The notes: generated by a model from the sequence alone, not told the origin. DNA of 38,354 bases from Clostridiales bacterium (GCA_020860365.1 JAJBUL010000303.1:36676-75029); one strand, 5' to 3'; positions 17,207 to 26,389 are shown, numbered from the stretch's first letter. Numbers and translations: made by a program.

Positions 17207-19660
17207 CTATTCTTTATCCGGCACGAGTTTCATCAAAAACGGAGACACCGGCAGCCTGCTTCCGCCATTTTCAGAACTTTCTCCGTCAGCTGCCGCAGCC
17301 AGTAAATATCTTCCCGGCGCGCTGCTCCAGGCATAGCGTACCCGGAAAGGCTGCGCCTCTTCCCTTATGTCTCCGCTGTTGCTCGGAACCAGCGCAATTT
17401 CTTTGCCGCTTACAATTGCATCCAGTGGTTGCCAGATGCCATCCTCTCCCGCAAATTCAAAAGGTAACGCCCCCTCCCTGCGGTCAGCGGCAGCTTGCGG
17501 CTCCCATTTTAATAACGCTTCGCGTTGGGAGCCGCGGCCAAAAGGTAACGCCCCCGAGCCACCTTCGCCGCCATTAAAGTCAGCAGGGAGCACTTGCCCG
17601 GTCACACAATCTAAAATGGCCAGTTCCTGGTCAAATTTTAACAAAAACTTCGCGTTGGATGCCGCTTCAGGGTATCGCCCCCTCCCTTCAGTCGGCGGCA
17701 GGTCGCGGCGTCCATTCTGAAAACGCTTCGCGTTGGATGCCGCTTCAAGATACCCTGTCAGGCGTGGTCCTTCACTTACCACATCCTCATGGTACACGAG
17801 CTTCCGCAGTGCCAGCGCCGCCCGGTGCGCCGCCTCCTTTTTGTTCAGGGGGTGCAGATCATTGTCCTCCCCGATGTCAATATTCACCGTCACCGCCACG
17901 TCCAGCAGGCTGCCCGCCTGGCGCTGGGCTTCCCGTATCTGTGGCCAGGCGTCGCCCTTCGCAATGTCAATTCCGCAGTTTGGCAGCTGCACGACCACAA
18001 AAGGCAGCCTCTCCTGCATCCAGCGGTTTCTCCAGTCGGCGATCATATCCGGCAGCAACCCCTGATACTCCTCCGGCTTGCAGTCGTTCGACTCGCCCTG
18101 ATACCAGACGACCCCACTGACTGTGTATGACAGACAGGGCGCCACCATTCCGTGAAACAGTCCGGTTGCCCCACGATTTAAAAACACCTGCTCCGGAGCC
18201 GGGCCTGCCTCTGAGAGTACCTGATATTCCCAGATTCCTGCCAGAGAGATGGGTGCGGGAATCTCTGCTGTGAAAGTAACGCTGCCTTCCGAAGGCTCCG
18301 TGTTATATGTTGCAGCGTATTTCGAAACCCAGGAATCGCTGCACACATCCTCCCACGCCAGTTCAATCGTCTTCCCCTTTGTCATGCGGCCGCCGCCGTT
18401 TCTGCACATCAGGTAGATCAGAATCTCGTTTTCTCCTGCTTTTAGCACACCGGCCGGTACCGTATAACGCCTTGGCGGATAGCAATACCCCGTGTCCCCT
18501 ACAAAGACTCCATTTACATAAGTACGATCCGCATCAGTCAGCGTTCCCAGGCGAAGCAGAGCTTCCTTTCCGGCACACGCTTCCGAAACCTGGAACTTTT
18601 TCCTCAACAGGAGCGTACCACAGAAGTTCTCCAGTCCCGCTTCCGCGAGATAGCCAGGAAGGGAGAGCGTCTTCCAGTCTCCATCGGCGTCACCGCCATT
18701 TACGGAACTCCCGCGTTTTATATACTTGTCCTTCCACGGTAACTCCCGTTCCCGAATCTCTCTTCGCCAGGCAATTTCTTTTTCCATATATCGTTCTGTC
18801 TGTTCTTTGCAATACTCCTCATTTTCCAGCATCCTGCGCTCTTCGAGGTACTGCGGCCAGTTTTTTAGCCCTTCCTCACTCATCCACGCCTGGATTGGCG
18901 TTCCGCCCAGACTCAGATTCAGAATGCCGACTGGAATTCCTTTCTCTTCGGAAAGTTCTTTTCCCAGAAAATAGGAGAACGCAGATACTTCAGCTAATTG
19001 ATCGGATGCGCAGGGAAACGCCCCCTCCCTTGCGTCTCCGCTGTCGCTCCGGTCGGTGAATATCCCGCACGAAGTGTGGGATGCCACCCGGCGAGGGCTT
19101 AACGCCTGCCACTGGCAGGCAGCACCGGCGGCAGCTTGCGGCTCCCATTTTAATAACGCTTCGCGTTGGGAGCCGCGGCAAATTCCCCATTGCGCGTTTT
19201 TATGCTCTGCAGCCTCCTGTTTAAAATCATAATCTTCCTGCACCTTATATACGTGAACGAAAGGTAATGATTCTTTCCAGTCATCGGATAAATACGCCGC
19301 ATTCAGAAATTCCTCTGGATATCGCTCCCGCACCCTCCGCATCGGCAGCTCCATATTGGACTGTCCCGCACAGACAAATACATCTCCCACATAAACATTG
19401 CGGCTCACAGCCTCTTCTTCACCGGATAGGAAACGCAGGCAATAAGGTCCGCCCGCACAAAGCGCTTCAAAATAGCCGACAAACGCGCCCGTTTCATCTG
19501 CTATTGCGGCACATCGCGCCACGATCTCTCTACTCTGCGTCAGAAGCGCAATATCCATCCGTGCTCCCGGAATACCTTTTCCCCAAATTCTTGTTGCCGT
19601 CCCCCGCTGCAATACACAGTTATCGCCCAACAGCTTCGGAATTATCAACATACTTTCCAT
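17207..19660 (-). CDS. Sialate O-acetylesterase family protein (SASA) carrying in-frame repeat insertions
   Basis: VFVCAGQSNMELPM, LNLSLGGTPIQAWMS, GVVWYQGESND, DIGEDNDLHPLNKKEAAHRAAL. Start MESMLIIPKLLGDNCVLQ at 19660 with GAGGAGG RBS. Confidence 0.9.
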   Translation of the reverse strand: MESMLIIPKLLGDNCVLQRGTATRIWGKGIPGARMDIALLTQSREIVARCAAIADETGAFVGYFEALCAGGPYCLRFLSGEEEAVSRNVYVGDVFVCAGQSNMELPMRRVRERYPEEFLNAAYLSDDWKESLPFVHVYKVQEDYDFKQEAAEHKNAQWGICRGSQREALLKWEPQAAAGAACQWQALSPRRVASHTSCGIFTDRSDSGDAREGAFPCASDQLAEVSAFSYFLGKELSEEKGIPVGILNLSLGGTPIQAWMSEEGLKNWPQYLEERRMLENEEYCKEQTERYMEKEIAWRREIRERELPWKDKYIKRGSSVNGGDADGDWKTLSLPGYLAEAGLENFCGTLLLRKKFQVSEACAGKEALLRLGTLTDADRTYVNGVFVGDTGYCYPPRRYTVPAGVLKAGENEILIYLMCRNGGGRMTKGKTIELAWEDVCSDSWVSKYAATYNTEPSEGSVTFTAEIPAPISLAGIWEYQVLSEAGPAPEQVFLNRGATGLFHGMVAPCLSYTVSGVVWYQGESNDCKPEEYQGLLPDMIADWRNRWMQERLPFVVVQLPNCGIDIAKGDAWPQIREAQRQAGSLLDVAVTVNIDIGEDNDLHPLNKKEAAHRAALALRKLVYHEDVVSEGPRLTGYLEAASNAKRFQNGRRDLPPTEGRGRYPEAASNAKFLLKFDQELAILDCVTGQVLPADFNGGEGGSGALPFGRGSQREALLKWEPQAAADRREGALPFEFAGEDGIWQPLDAIVSGKEIALVPSNSGDIREEAQPFRVRYAWSSAPGRYLLAAAADGESSENGGSRLPVSPFLMKLVPDKE
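17458..17555. repeat. 17-bp direct repeats (CAAAAGGTAACGCCCCC) flanking a palindromic hairpin inside the SASA ORF
   Basis: Repeats at 17458-17474 and 17539-17555, 81 bp apart; hairpin GCGGCTCCCA...TGGGAGCCGC at 17497-17535. Confidence 0.85.
17648..17747. repeat. 22-bp direct repeat (CTTCGCGTTGGATGCCGCTTCA) plus variant hairpin inside the SASA ORF
   Basis: Copies at 17648-17669 and 17726-17747, 78 bp apart; hairpin GCGGCGTCCA...TGGATGCCGC at 17705-17743. Confidence 0.85.
19010..19180. repeat. Multi-hairpin insertion inside the SASA ORF containing an exact 52-bp copy of 17487-17538
   Basis: 19128-19179 is identical to 17487-17538; also GCCTGCCA-C-TGGCAGGC and ATCCCGCAC-GAA-GTGTGGGAT hairpins. 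Confidence 0.85.
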
Positions 19661-19771
19661 CACCAGTGTTTCCTCCTCAATGCCAGCCCTAGTTCTCATC
19701 TTTTTGAAGAAGACTCTAAAGTCTTTCGTTTCCCTTGCAGCTATTATACATAATTTTAAAAGGAAATCAAC

Positions 19772-19882
19772 ATCACGAAAGCGAAATCCATCGCGCTTAC
19801 GGACGCCGGGGTAACGGAATCCGCGGTACGCGACCTGGAAGCCATTCTCGAGAAAAAAGTTGAGCTTGACGAAACGATTTAA
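19772..19882 (+). pseudogene. Possible PepSY-domain gene remnant (no start codon)
   Basis: Open frame ITKAKSIALTDAGVTESAVRDLEAILEKKVELDETI* resembles the PepSY motif (A-x-x-IAL-x-x-AGV). Confidence 0.45.
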
Positions 19883-20018
19883 TTGTAAAAAACTGCCTGT
19901 CATGCTATACTGTGTCCCACATATGTGGAATAAAAATTTTATCCATAATACAGTTCCGTGCATCATTGAGCCAAACAGCCTGAATCAGGAACATTTCACA
20001 GCAAAGGAGACATACATC

Positions 20019-21824
20019 ATGCAAAACACCTTCCAGAACCCAATCCTCTCCGGCTTTTATCCGGATCCCTCGATCTGCCGCGTCGGGGAGGACTATTATA
20101 TGGTCACTTCCTCGTTCGTGTATTTCCCTGGCCTGCCGATTTTCCACAGCCGGGATCTGATGCACTGGGAGCAGATCGGCCACGGCATTTCCCGGCCGGA
20201 ACAGCTCGACTATAAAAACTGCGAGACCTCGCTCGGCCTTTGGGCTCCCACTATCCGCTATCATGAGGGAACCTTCTATATTATAAATACGTTTGTTTCT
20301 GAAGGACGGGAGGCTCGCCGGGACAATTATATCATCACGGCGACCGATCCAGCCGGACCATGGAGCAATGCATGTTTCATAGAGGGTGCGGACGGCATTG
20401 ATTCCAGTCTGTTTTTTGACCGGGACGGGCGGATGTGGTATGCGGGAAATTATATTTCCGCCGACACGCTTTATGAAGGACATCACGGTATCTACCTGAA
20501 TGAGCTTGACCCAGTGATCTTTCAGTTCAAAGGCCCCCGCACGATCATCTGGGACGGAAGCAAATCCCGGAGCAAATGGATTGAGGCGCCCCACATTTAT
20601 TATGAAAACGGCTGGTATTACCTGATGGTGGCGGAGGGCGGCACCTTTACAAACCATTCTGTCATGATGGCGCGCTGCCGCACGATCGACGGCGATTACG
20701 AGATCTGCCCGCGCAACCCCATCGTCTCGCACCGGCACCTTTCCCTGCACCGCGAGATATCCGTCGTCGGTCACGCGGATCTCGTGCAGACACAGCGGGG
20801 TGAGTGGTGGATGGTACTGCTCGGGGTGCGGCCTTACAAAAAAGAAAACACCTCTGTGCAAAACACTGTGAAGTGTACGGAAAGCACCAGATGCGAATCA
20901 CAAGATACAGAGAGTACAGGCCAACACAGTTTCACCGAAAACAGCAAACAATTCATCAGTCAGTCAGGGGAATCCCGCTCGCTGCCTGAAAACTTCGTCT
21001 CAGATCACCCCGGCGACGCGCATTTTAACCTCGGCCGCGAGACCTTCCTGCTCCCTGTCGTATGGGACACAGACGGCTGGCTGCGCGTAGACAATGAGAA
21101 CGGACTGGTAAACCGCACTGAGCGCCGCCCGGACCTGCCGCTTTTCCTGCCAAAACCGGAATTATCAAGCGACAATTTTGAATCTCCGCGGCTTCATCCC
21201 CGCTGGAACACCATCCACCCGGCAAAGACTCCATTCTGGTCGCTTAACGCCCGTCCGGGCTGCCTGCGCCTGTCCCTGCTGCCCGAAGCGCTGCGCGAAA
21301 TCTGCACCCCGGCTTTCCTGGGGCGCCGCCAGCAGCACCGGGAATTCCGGATGCAGGCCGCCATTGATTTTGTTCCACGCACAGAATACGAAGAAGCCGG
21401 TCTCGCCCTGATCCAGGATGACCGCTTCCATTACCGTTTTACCATTGCCCTGGAAGATGGGAAAAGAGTCGTTTCCGTAATCGCACGGCAAAAATGCAAA
21501 AACGTTCTGACCGAAAGTAACGTTCTGACCGGCAGTCATCCGGCAGACTTCGCTGAACTGCTTCTGGGAAAAGAAACCCTCCCCGGCGCAGCCACAGATC
21601 GCGTCTATCTGACCGTGACCGCCACAGAGGAGGGCTATCATTTTTACTATGGGATGGATGATCAGAGCTTTGTCCCGGTCGTCCTGCGCGCGGATGAGCG
21701 GCTTCTGAGCTCGATCGTGAACGAGGGCTTCACCGGCACCTATCTTGGCATGTACGCTTCCTCCAATCACAGGAAGTCGGATAACTATGTGGATTATGAC
21801 TGGGTGGTTTATGAGGGGAGATAA
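20019..21824 (+). CDS. Glycoside hydrolase family 43 (beta-xylosidase/arabinofuranosidase-like)
   Basis: MQNTFQNPILSGFYPDPSICRVGEDYYMVTSSFVYFPGLPIFHSRDLMHWEQIG; LWAPTIRYHEGTFYI; IEAPHIYYENGWYYLMVAEGGT. RBS AAAGGAG upstream of ATG 20019. Confidence 0.95.
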   Translation: MQNTFQNPILSGFYPDPSICRVGEDYYMVTSSFVYFPGLPIFHSRDLMHWEQIGHGISRPEQLDYKNCETSLGLWAPTIRYHEGTFYIINTFVSEGREARRDNYIITATDPAGPWSNACFIEGADGIDSSLFFDRDGRMWYAGNYISADTLYEGHHGIYLNELDPVIFQFKGPRTIIWDGSKSRSKWIEAPHIYYENGWYYLMVAEGGTFTNHSVMMARCRTIDGDYEICPRNPIVSHRHLSLHREISVVGHADLVQTQRGEWWMVLLGVRPYKKENTSVQNTVKCTESTRCESQDTESTGQHSFTENSKQFISQSGESRSLPENFVSDHPGDAHFNLGRETFLLPVVWDTDGWLRVDNENGLVNRTERRPDLPLFLPKPELSSDNFESPRLHPRWNTIHPAKTPFWSLNARPGCLRLSLLPEALREICTPAFLGRRQQHREFRMQAAIDFVPRTEYEEAGLALIQDDRFHYRFTIALEDGKRVVSVIARQKCKNVLTESNVLTGSHPADFAELLLGKETLPGAATDRVYLTVTATEEGYHFYYGMDDQSFVPVVLRADERLLSSIVNEGFTGTYLGMYASSNHRKSDNYVDYDWVVYEGR

Positions 21825-21863
21825 CTTTCCCCTCATGGGAATCCCAATTTTAAGACTCTTTTT

Positions 21864-22004
21864 CCCATCAAGGATATCCATCATTTCCGCCGGAGTGACA
21901 ATGAAGCTTCTGGCTGGATAATGCTTCAGGTTACCTGTGACCAGCCAGGAATTGTCAGATCTTTTTTCCATAGCAACATAACGCAAAAAAGAACTGCCAT
22001 CCAC
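21864..22004 (-). pseudogene. C-terminal remnant of a PIN-domain toxin-like protein
   Basis: FLRYVAMEKRSDNSWLVTGNLKHYPARSFIVTPAEMMDILDG resembles the C-terminus of PIN-family proteins (LVTGNLKHFP..PFIVTPREM); N-terminal part absent. Confidence 0.6.
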
Positions 22005-22026
22005 AGGAATCAGCAGTTCTTTTTTA
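21985..22026. terminator. Bidirectional terminator candidate between convergent GH43 and SDR genes
   Basis: AAAAAAGAACTGC...GCAGTTCTTTTTT. Confidence 0.7.
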
Positions 22027-22091
22027 TTTTTCGTTTTACTCGGTCAATCTTCGATATTGTATTCCGCCCTCTGATAAGATATCTCCTCTTC

Positions 22092-22868
22092 TCACACCAG
22101 GCTCAGCCCGCCGCTCACGTCCAGCACGGTGCCTGTGATATAAGAAGTCTCCTCGCTCGCAAGAAAACAGATCGCCGCGGCCAGGTCCTCAGGCGTTCCG
22201 ACTCTGCCCGCAGGTATATAAGGCAGCATCGCGGCGGGATCCTTTTCCTTCGCTCCATTATTTGAGCCTTTGTGCGGCAGGCGCTCGATGGCGCCCTTCT
22301 GAATACAGTTGACGGTGATGCCTTCTGCCGCAAGCCGTGCGGCGCAGTTTTTGGTAAGGGAAAGCACTGCGCCTTTTGCCACAGCATTGGCAAAGCTTTC
22401 AAGGTTTCCGCCCCTTGCGCCTTCTACCGTCGTCATAAAAATGACACGCGGGCAGACACTTTTCCGCAGATAAGGAAGCGCACATTTGAGCATGGAATAA
22501 CTGCCTCCAAGCAGCTGCTGCACATTCTTCATCAACTGTTCCACATCCACCGTATCAATGCTGTCCTCATGGCCACTGGCTCCCGTGTTGCTGATGATCA
22601 CATCAACAGAACCCTGCTCCTCATAGATTTTACGAAATACCTCCTCGTCCGGGATCGGAGGTGTCTGCGCCTTCCCGTCCTGTGCTACCATGCATTTTCC
22701 TGTAAATCCCAGTTTCTCAATCTCTGCTATCAGTCCCTGTGCCTGAGTCGGCTGATGGGTCATCAGAACCACATTCATGCCAGCCTTACACAATGCTTTT
22801 ACCGCTGACGCACCGTCGCCGCCGCTGCCGCCCGCAAATACGCAGGTACGTCCTGTTAAAGTCTGCAT
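22092..22868 (-). CDS. SDR-family oxidoreductase
   Basis: Rossmann GGSGGDGASAV, NTGASG, C-terminal CFLASEETSYITGTVLDVSGGLSL. Confidence 0.9.
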   Translation of the reverse strand: MQTLTGRTCVFAGGSGGDGASAVKALCKAGMNVVLMTHQPTQAQGLIAEIEKLGFTGKCMVAQDGKAQTPPIPDEEVFRKIYEEQGSVDVIISNTGASGHEDSIDTVDVEQLMKNVQQLLGGSYSMLKCALPYLRKSVCPRVIFMTTVEGARGGNLESFANAVAKGAVLSLTKNCAARLAAEGITVNCIQKGAIERLPHKGSNNGAKEKDPAAMLPYIPAGRVGTPEDLAAAICFLASEETSYITGTVLDVSGGLSLV

Positions 22869-22951
22869 TTGCTATCTCCTCTCTTCTCTCTGTTTTACAT
22901 GTCCTTTTTTCCTATACACAGCCCGCCGTATTTTTCCCCAGAAAGGCTATA

Positions 22952-24238
22952 TTACGCAAACCGCTCCAGCCACTTCGCCATATAGTCATACAGCGCATTC
23001 TCTGTGTCTCCAAACTCTCCCGGCGTCTTTTCCGCCTTGCGGTTCGGAAAAAACATGTGGGACGCGCCACGCACAAACGCGATGGTCTTATCTTCCATCC
23101 GAGCGCGCTCGTAAATCATCTCAGACGCCAGGTACTCATAGCTCCCGGTCATTCCCATGATCAGTGCGGGCACGGAAATGCCGTCGATATTACCGATCGG
23201 CGAAGAATAAGCCGTCTTCCAGTCTATCCCAACGATGCCATCCTCGAGCACTGCAAATTCCTCGGTCGCGTGGATGGCCTGTGCGCTCAGGAATCCCTTT
23301 ACGGTGTTCTTATTCGCTCCCATCCCCCAGGTCTCTGAGAAGCTCCGGTCAATCTCCGGTGTGCGCAGGCAGTGAATCTGCTCATGTGTCACCGTTCCGT
23401 CTCCGTGTACCAGGTCATACTCTCCCTTCGTATGGCTCAAAAGGCTCGTATCCTCCGGGAGCATGCGGTTATTCGGCTTTGGCTGATCCGCCGCCACAAT
23501 CACGAACGGTTCATCGTCCGCAAAGCGCCCTTCCCCCTTCTGAATCTTTTCCAGCCGCTCCTGCGCCAGGGCAATCAGCCGCTCATTTCTCGCCGCCTGT
23601 GCCGCATGATATTTCTTTTTAAACGCTTCACTATAATGCGCCCCTGCCGGGTCATAGCCATTTGCCAGGCTGAAAATGTCAAACTCCGGATTCAGTTTTC
23701 TGGCGTTTCCTTCCTCTTCCACTGCCGGATCCAGGCTCAGGAGAGACATCACACCGTTTCCATAATTCGCATCAATCAACATCAGCCCGTCCGCCGCTTC
23801 CGGCTGGTATTTGAGCGTACATTTGTAAAGCATCTCCTCTCCCTGATAAATCTGAGGACCATTCTCAGCGATGCTCTGGTACGCCGTCATGAGCGTCGCG
23901 CCACCGCTGTGACCCATGAGGACGATTTTTTCCACCTCTGGATCCTGCCGCAAAAAGCGAACCGCCTTATCCAGCATCTCGATTTTTTTCTCAATCTCCC
24001 CGCTCTCCTTCGATGCACACGCGAGCACATGATACCCTCTTTTAGCCAGGGCAGGCCCCATCTGAATGCCCATATAATTCATATCACTGTGCATCAGCAC
24101 CACCGCGACATGACTTGTCCGTGTCGGGTTCACTGGCGCGTACTCCATCGCGTTCGTGCGATCAATCTCGACAAAGGTCTCCCGAATGGTCTTATCCTCT
24201 TCTCTTGTAACAGTTCCATTGCGATCTACTCTTATCAT
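22952..24238 (-). CDS. Alpha/beta hydrolase family protein
   Basis: Nucleophile elbow VLMGHSGGATLM; LMIDANYGNG; ALIMGMTGSYEYL; start MIRVDRNGTV with AGGAGG upstream. Confidence 0.8.
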   Translation of the reverse strand: MIRVDRNGTVTREEDKTIRETFVEIDRTNAMEYAPVNPTRTSHVAVVLMHSDMNYMGIQMGPALAKRGYHVLACASKESGEIEKKIEMLDKAVRFLRQDPEVEKIVLMGHSGGATLMTAYQSIAENGPQIYQGEEMLYKCTLKYQPEAADGLMLIDANYGNGVMSLLSLDPAVEEEGNARKLNPEFDIFSLANGYDPAGAHYSEAFKKKYHAAQAARNERLIALAQERLEKIQKGEGRFADDEPFVIVAADQPKPNNRMLPEDTSLLSHTKGEYDLVHGDGTVTHEQIHCLRTPEIDRSFSETWGMGANKNTVKGFLSAQAIHATEEFAVLEDGIVGIDWKTAYSSPIGNIDGISVPALIMGMTGSYEYLASEMIYERARMEDKTIAFVRGASHMFFPNRKAEKTPGEFGDTENALYDYMAKWLERFA

Positions 24239-24397
24239 TCTGCAATACCTCCTGTGTCTGGATGACAATATCAAAACCACTGTAGCTTGTAATTGTTACT
24301 AAAATCTTAACACAGAATTTACAGACAGAATCAGGCAATAATAAGAAAATATAAAGCAGAAAACGCATTACAGCGCCTTCTGCTTATCTTTTAAAAA

Positions 24398-24534
24398 TCG
24401 TAACTGTTCAGTACCTTCACAGTTACGAGGGAAAAGCCCATTTAAAATCGCTGCGCGATGGGGCTTTTCCCCACATAATATACATTTTCATACGTACTTC
24501 GCAGCAAGTGCGAAGTACTGTCCTGAACAATTAC
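24398..24534. repeat. MITE-like intergenic element of nested hairpins
   Basis: Near-inverted ends GTAACTGTTCAG (24400-24411)/CTGAACAATTAC (24523-24534); internal hairpins TCGTAACTGT/ACAGTTACGA, GGGAAAAGCCC/GGGCTTTTCCC (24429-24471), GTACTTCGCA/TGCGAAGTAC (24494-24518). Confidence 0.7.
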
Positions 24535-24597
24535 TAAAAATCACCACTATTCTGAACAACAGGCCGCAGAGCCACGCTTCGCTGTTCTGAAAGTTTA

Positions 24598-25500
24598 TTA
24601 AAAAGCTACATCAAACGACAGGTTCAACTCCCTCTGCCTGGCGATCTGATGCTTCGCATAATTGACAAAGGCCTCCGCTGCCACTGACAGTGGTACATCA
24701 TTCCGCGTACACATGCACACCTCGTATTGCATCCGTGGATCCAGTGGGACCACCTTCAGTCCCGGGTATTCCGGGGAAAAGTTGGCGTTTCCATGAATCA
24801 GAGCGATCCCGATTTTCTCCTTTACCAGCCGCATCAGATCCGTCCCCACCGGAGCAGAGGCAGTCACCTTTCGCGCAAACCCTACTTTCCGATAGCGGTC
24901 CAGGAACGTATCTTCAAAAATCAGATCATCGCAAAGGGCGACAAAATCCTCATCGCGCAGCTCCTCCAGGCGCACCGAATTCCTCTTTGCGAAAGGATGC
25001 CCTTCATACAGAACAACCAGCACCTCCTCCTTATAAAAAGGAATCGAAATCAGATCCTCCTGCGAGGACGTCATCGTGGAGAGGAAAGCGACATCCAGAC
25101 TTCCTGTGCGCAGCTCATACTCCGCATTCTCACACTTCTGGAAATCGACCGAGTACTCCGGATATGCTTTTTTGAACCCGATAATCAGATCGATAATCTT
25201 CCCTTCAGCCGTAATCCGCACGACGTCCGGTTCTTTCTCTTCCGGATGAAGCGCCTGATAGCACTGGTTCTGCAGCAGCGCGATCTTTTCCGCGTACGGC
25301 AGAAATGTACGCCCATTATCATTCAGTGTAAAGCCGCGGCGCGTACGGTCAAATAGAGGCACCCCGAACTCCTCCTCCATGGACTGTATGTGGCGTACCA
25401 GAGAGGACTGTGAGATAAACAGTTTCTCCGCCGCCGCGTAAGAACTGCCAAGCTGCGCAAGTGCAAGAAACTCCTGAATATTCTTTGTTTCCATCATCAC
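24598..25500 (-). CDS. LysR-family transcriptional regulator
   Basis: NIQEFLALAQLGSSYAAAEKLFISQSSLVRHIQSMEEEFGVPLFDRTRRGFTLNDNGRTFL. Confidence 0.95.
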   Translation of the reverse strand: MMMETKNIQEFLALAQLGSSYAAAEKLFISQSSLVRHIQSMEEEFGVPLFDRTRRGFTLNDNGRTFLPYAEKIALLQNQCYQALHPEEKEPDVVRITAEGKIIDLIIGFKKAYPEYSVDFQKCENAEYELRTGSLDVAFLSTMTSSQEDLISIPFYKEEVLVVLYEGHPFAKRNSVRLEELRDEDFVALCDDLIFEDTFLDRYRKVGFARKVTASAPVGTDLMRLVKEKIGIALIHGNANFSPEYPGLKVVPLDPRMQYEVCMCTRNDVPLSVAAEAFVNYAKHQIARQRELNLSFDVAF

Positions 25501-25518
25501 ATCTTCTTTCCCTATCCT

Positions 25519-26289
25519 CTATTCCGGCTTCTGCCAGGTCCCCAGTGTAATTACAATCTGAAACAGTTCCGGGTTTACGACATTTTCCGCATACACAAAG
25601 ACACCATTTTCTCCAAAGACCTTCCGTTTCAACTGAAGCAGCGGAGTTCCCACATGGACGTCCAGAACCTTCGCCTCCATCAGTCCTGCAGTGACAGCTG
25701 TAACCGTCTCTTCCGCAGAGTCATAGTTTAATCCGTGTTTCTCCTGCAGGACATCGTACAACTGATCTCCATGACCCATCTCGAACCCCGGAGCCTGTTC
25801 GTACGGAATATAATCGACGATATACCCATACACCTGATTATTCACCATCTGCAGTCTTTGCAGACGGTAAACCATGGAGCCCTGAGCCAGGCTGAGCTGC
25901 TTAGCAACCCTGGCGTCCGCAAGTATTACATCATTCGCCAGCTCGATCGTTTCTGTTTCCTGCTTCCCGTCCGTCAAAAACTCCATCCTCACCGCGCTGC
26001 CATAATCGTATCTGCTGTTTGACAGAGGATTTCGTTTCACCCCGCATACCTTCATGCCGATTCCCTGCTGAACATCTACCAGCTTCGACTCCCGCAGCAG
26101 GGAAACCGCATGGCGTACGGTTGTCTTGCTCACCTGAAACAGTTCCATCAATTCATCTTCGGTTGGCAGAAAAGAACCTTCTGGATACTTTTCCGCATAA
26201 ATATCACTTTTGATTTGATTATAAATCTGAACGTACTTTGGCCCGTTTTCATTTCCCCGGATACTTTTCCCATCACTTTTCATTGGCAT
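25519..26289 (-). CDS. GntR-family regulator with UTRA domain
   Basis: YVQIYNQIKSDIYAEKYPEGSFLPTEDELMELFQVSKTTVRHAVSLLRESKLVDVQQGIGMKV. Confidence 0.94.
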   Translation of the reverse strand: MPMKSDGKSIRGNENGPKYVQIYNQIKSDIYAEKYPEGSFLPTEDELMELFQVSKTTVRHAVSLLRESKLVDVQQGIGMKVCGVKRNPLSNSRYDYGSAVRMEFLTDGKQETETIELANDVILADARVAKQLSLAQGSMVYRLQRLQMVNNQVYGYIVDYIPYEQAPGFEMGHGDQLYDVLQEKHGLNYDSAEETVTAVTAGLMEAKVLDVHVGTPLLQLKRKVFGENGVFVYAENVVNPELFQIVITLGTWQKPE

Positions 26290-26359
26290 TCTCTCACCCG
26301 CAATATATTAGTCATTCACCTTTCAGTCAACTGTACTTGAAAAAACATATATCTAAATT

Positions 26360-26389
26360 ATTTTACAAAAATTCCCAGTATACTGTCAA
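26360..26389 (-). promoter_or_regulatory. Candidate promoter upstream of the GntR gene
   Basis: Minus strand TTGACA-N18-TAAAAT. Confidence 0.5.

Noticed and set aside
17367-19059. Several 80-250 aa plus-strand ORFs
   Set aside because: Antisense to the high-confidence SASA gene; no recognisable domains.
19905-20861. 318-aa minus-strand ORF
   Set aside because: Antisense to the GH43 catalytic domain; sequence has no family character.
21165-21860. Remainder of the 279-aa minus ORF 21165-22004
   Set aside because: Only the first ~47 residues look genuine (PIN remnant); the rest is antisense of GH43.
23372-24265. 297-aa plus-strand ORF
   Set aside because: Antisense of the alpha/beta hydrolase gene.
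24494-24518. Rho-independent terminator
   Set aside because: Perfect stem but no T-run on either strand; better explained as part of the MITE-like element.
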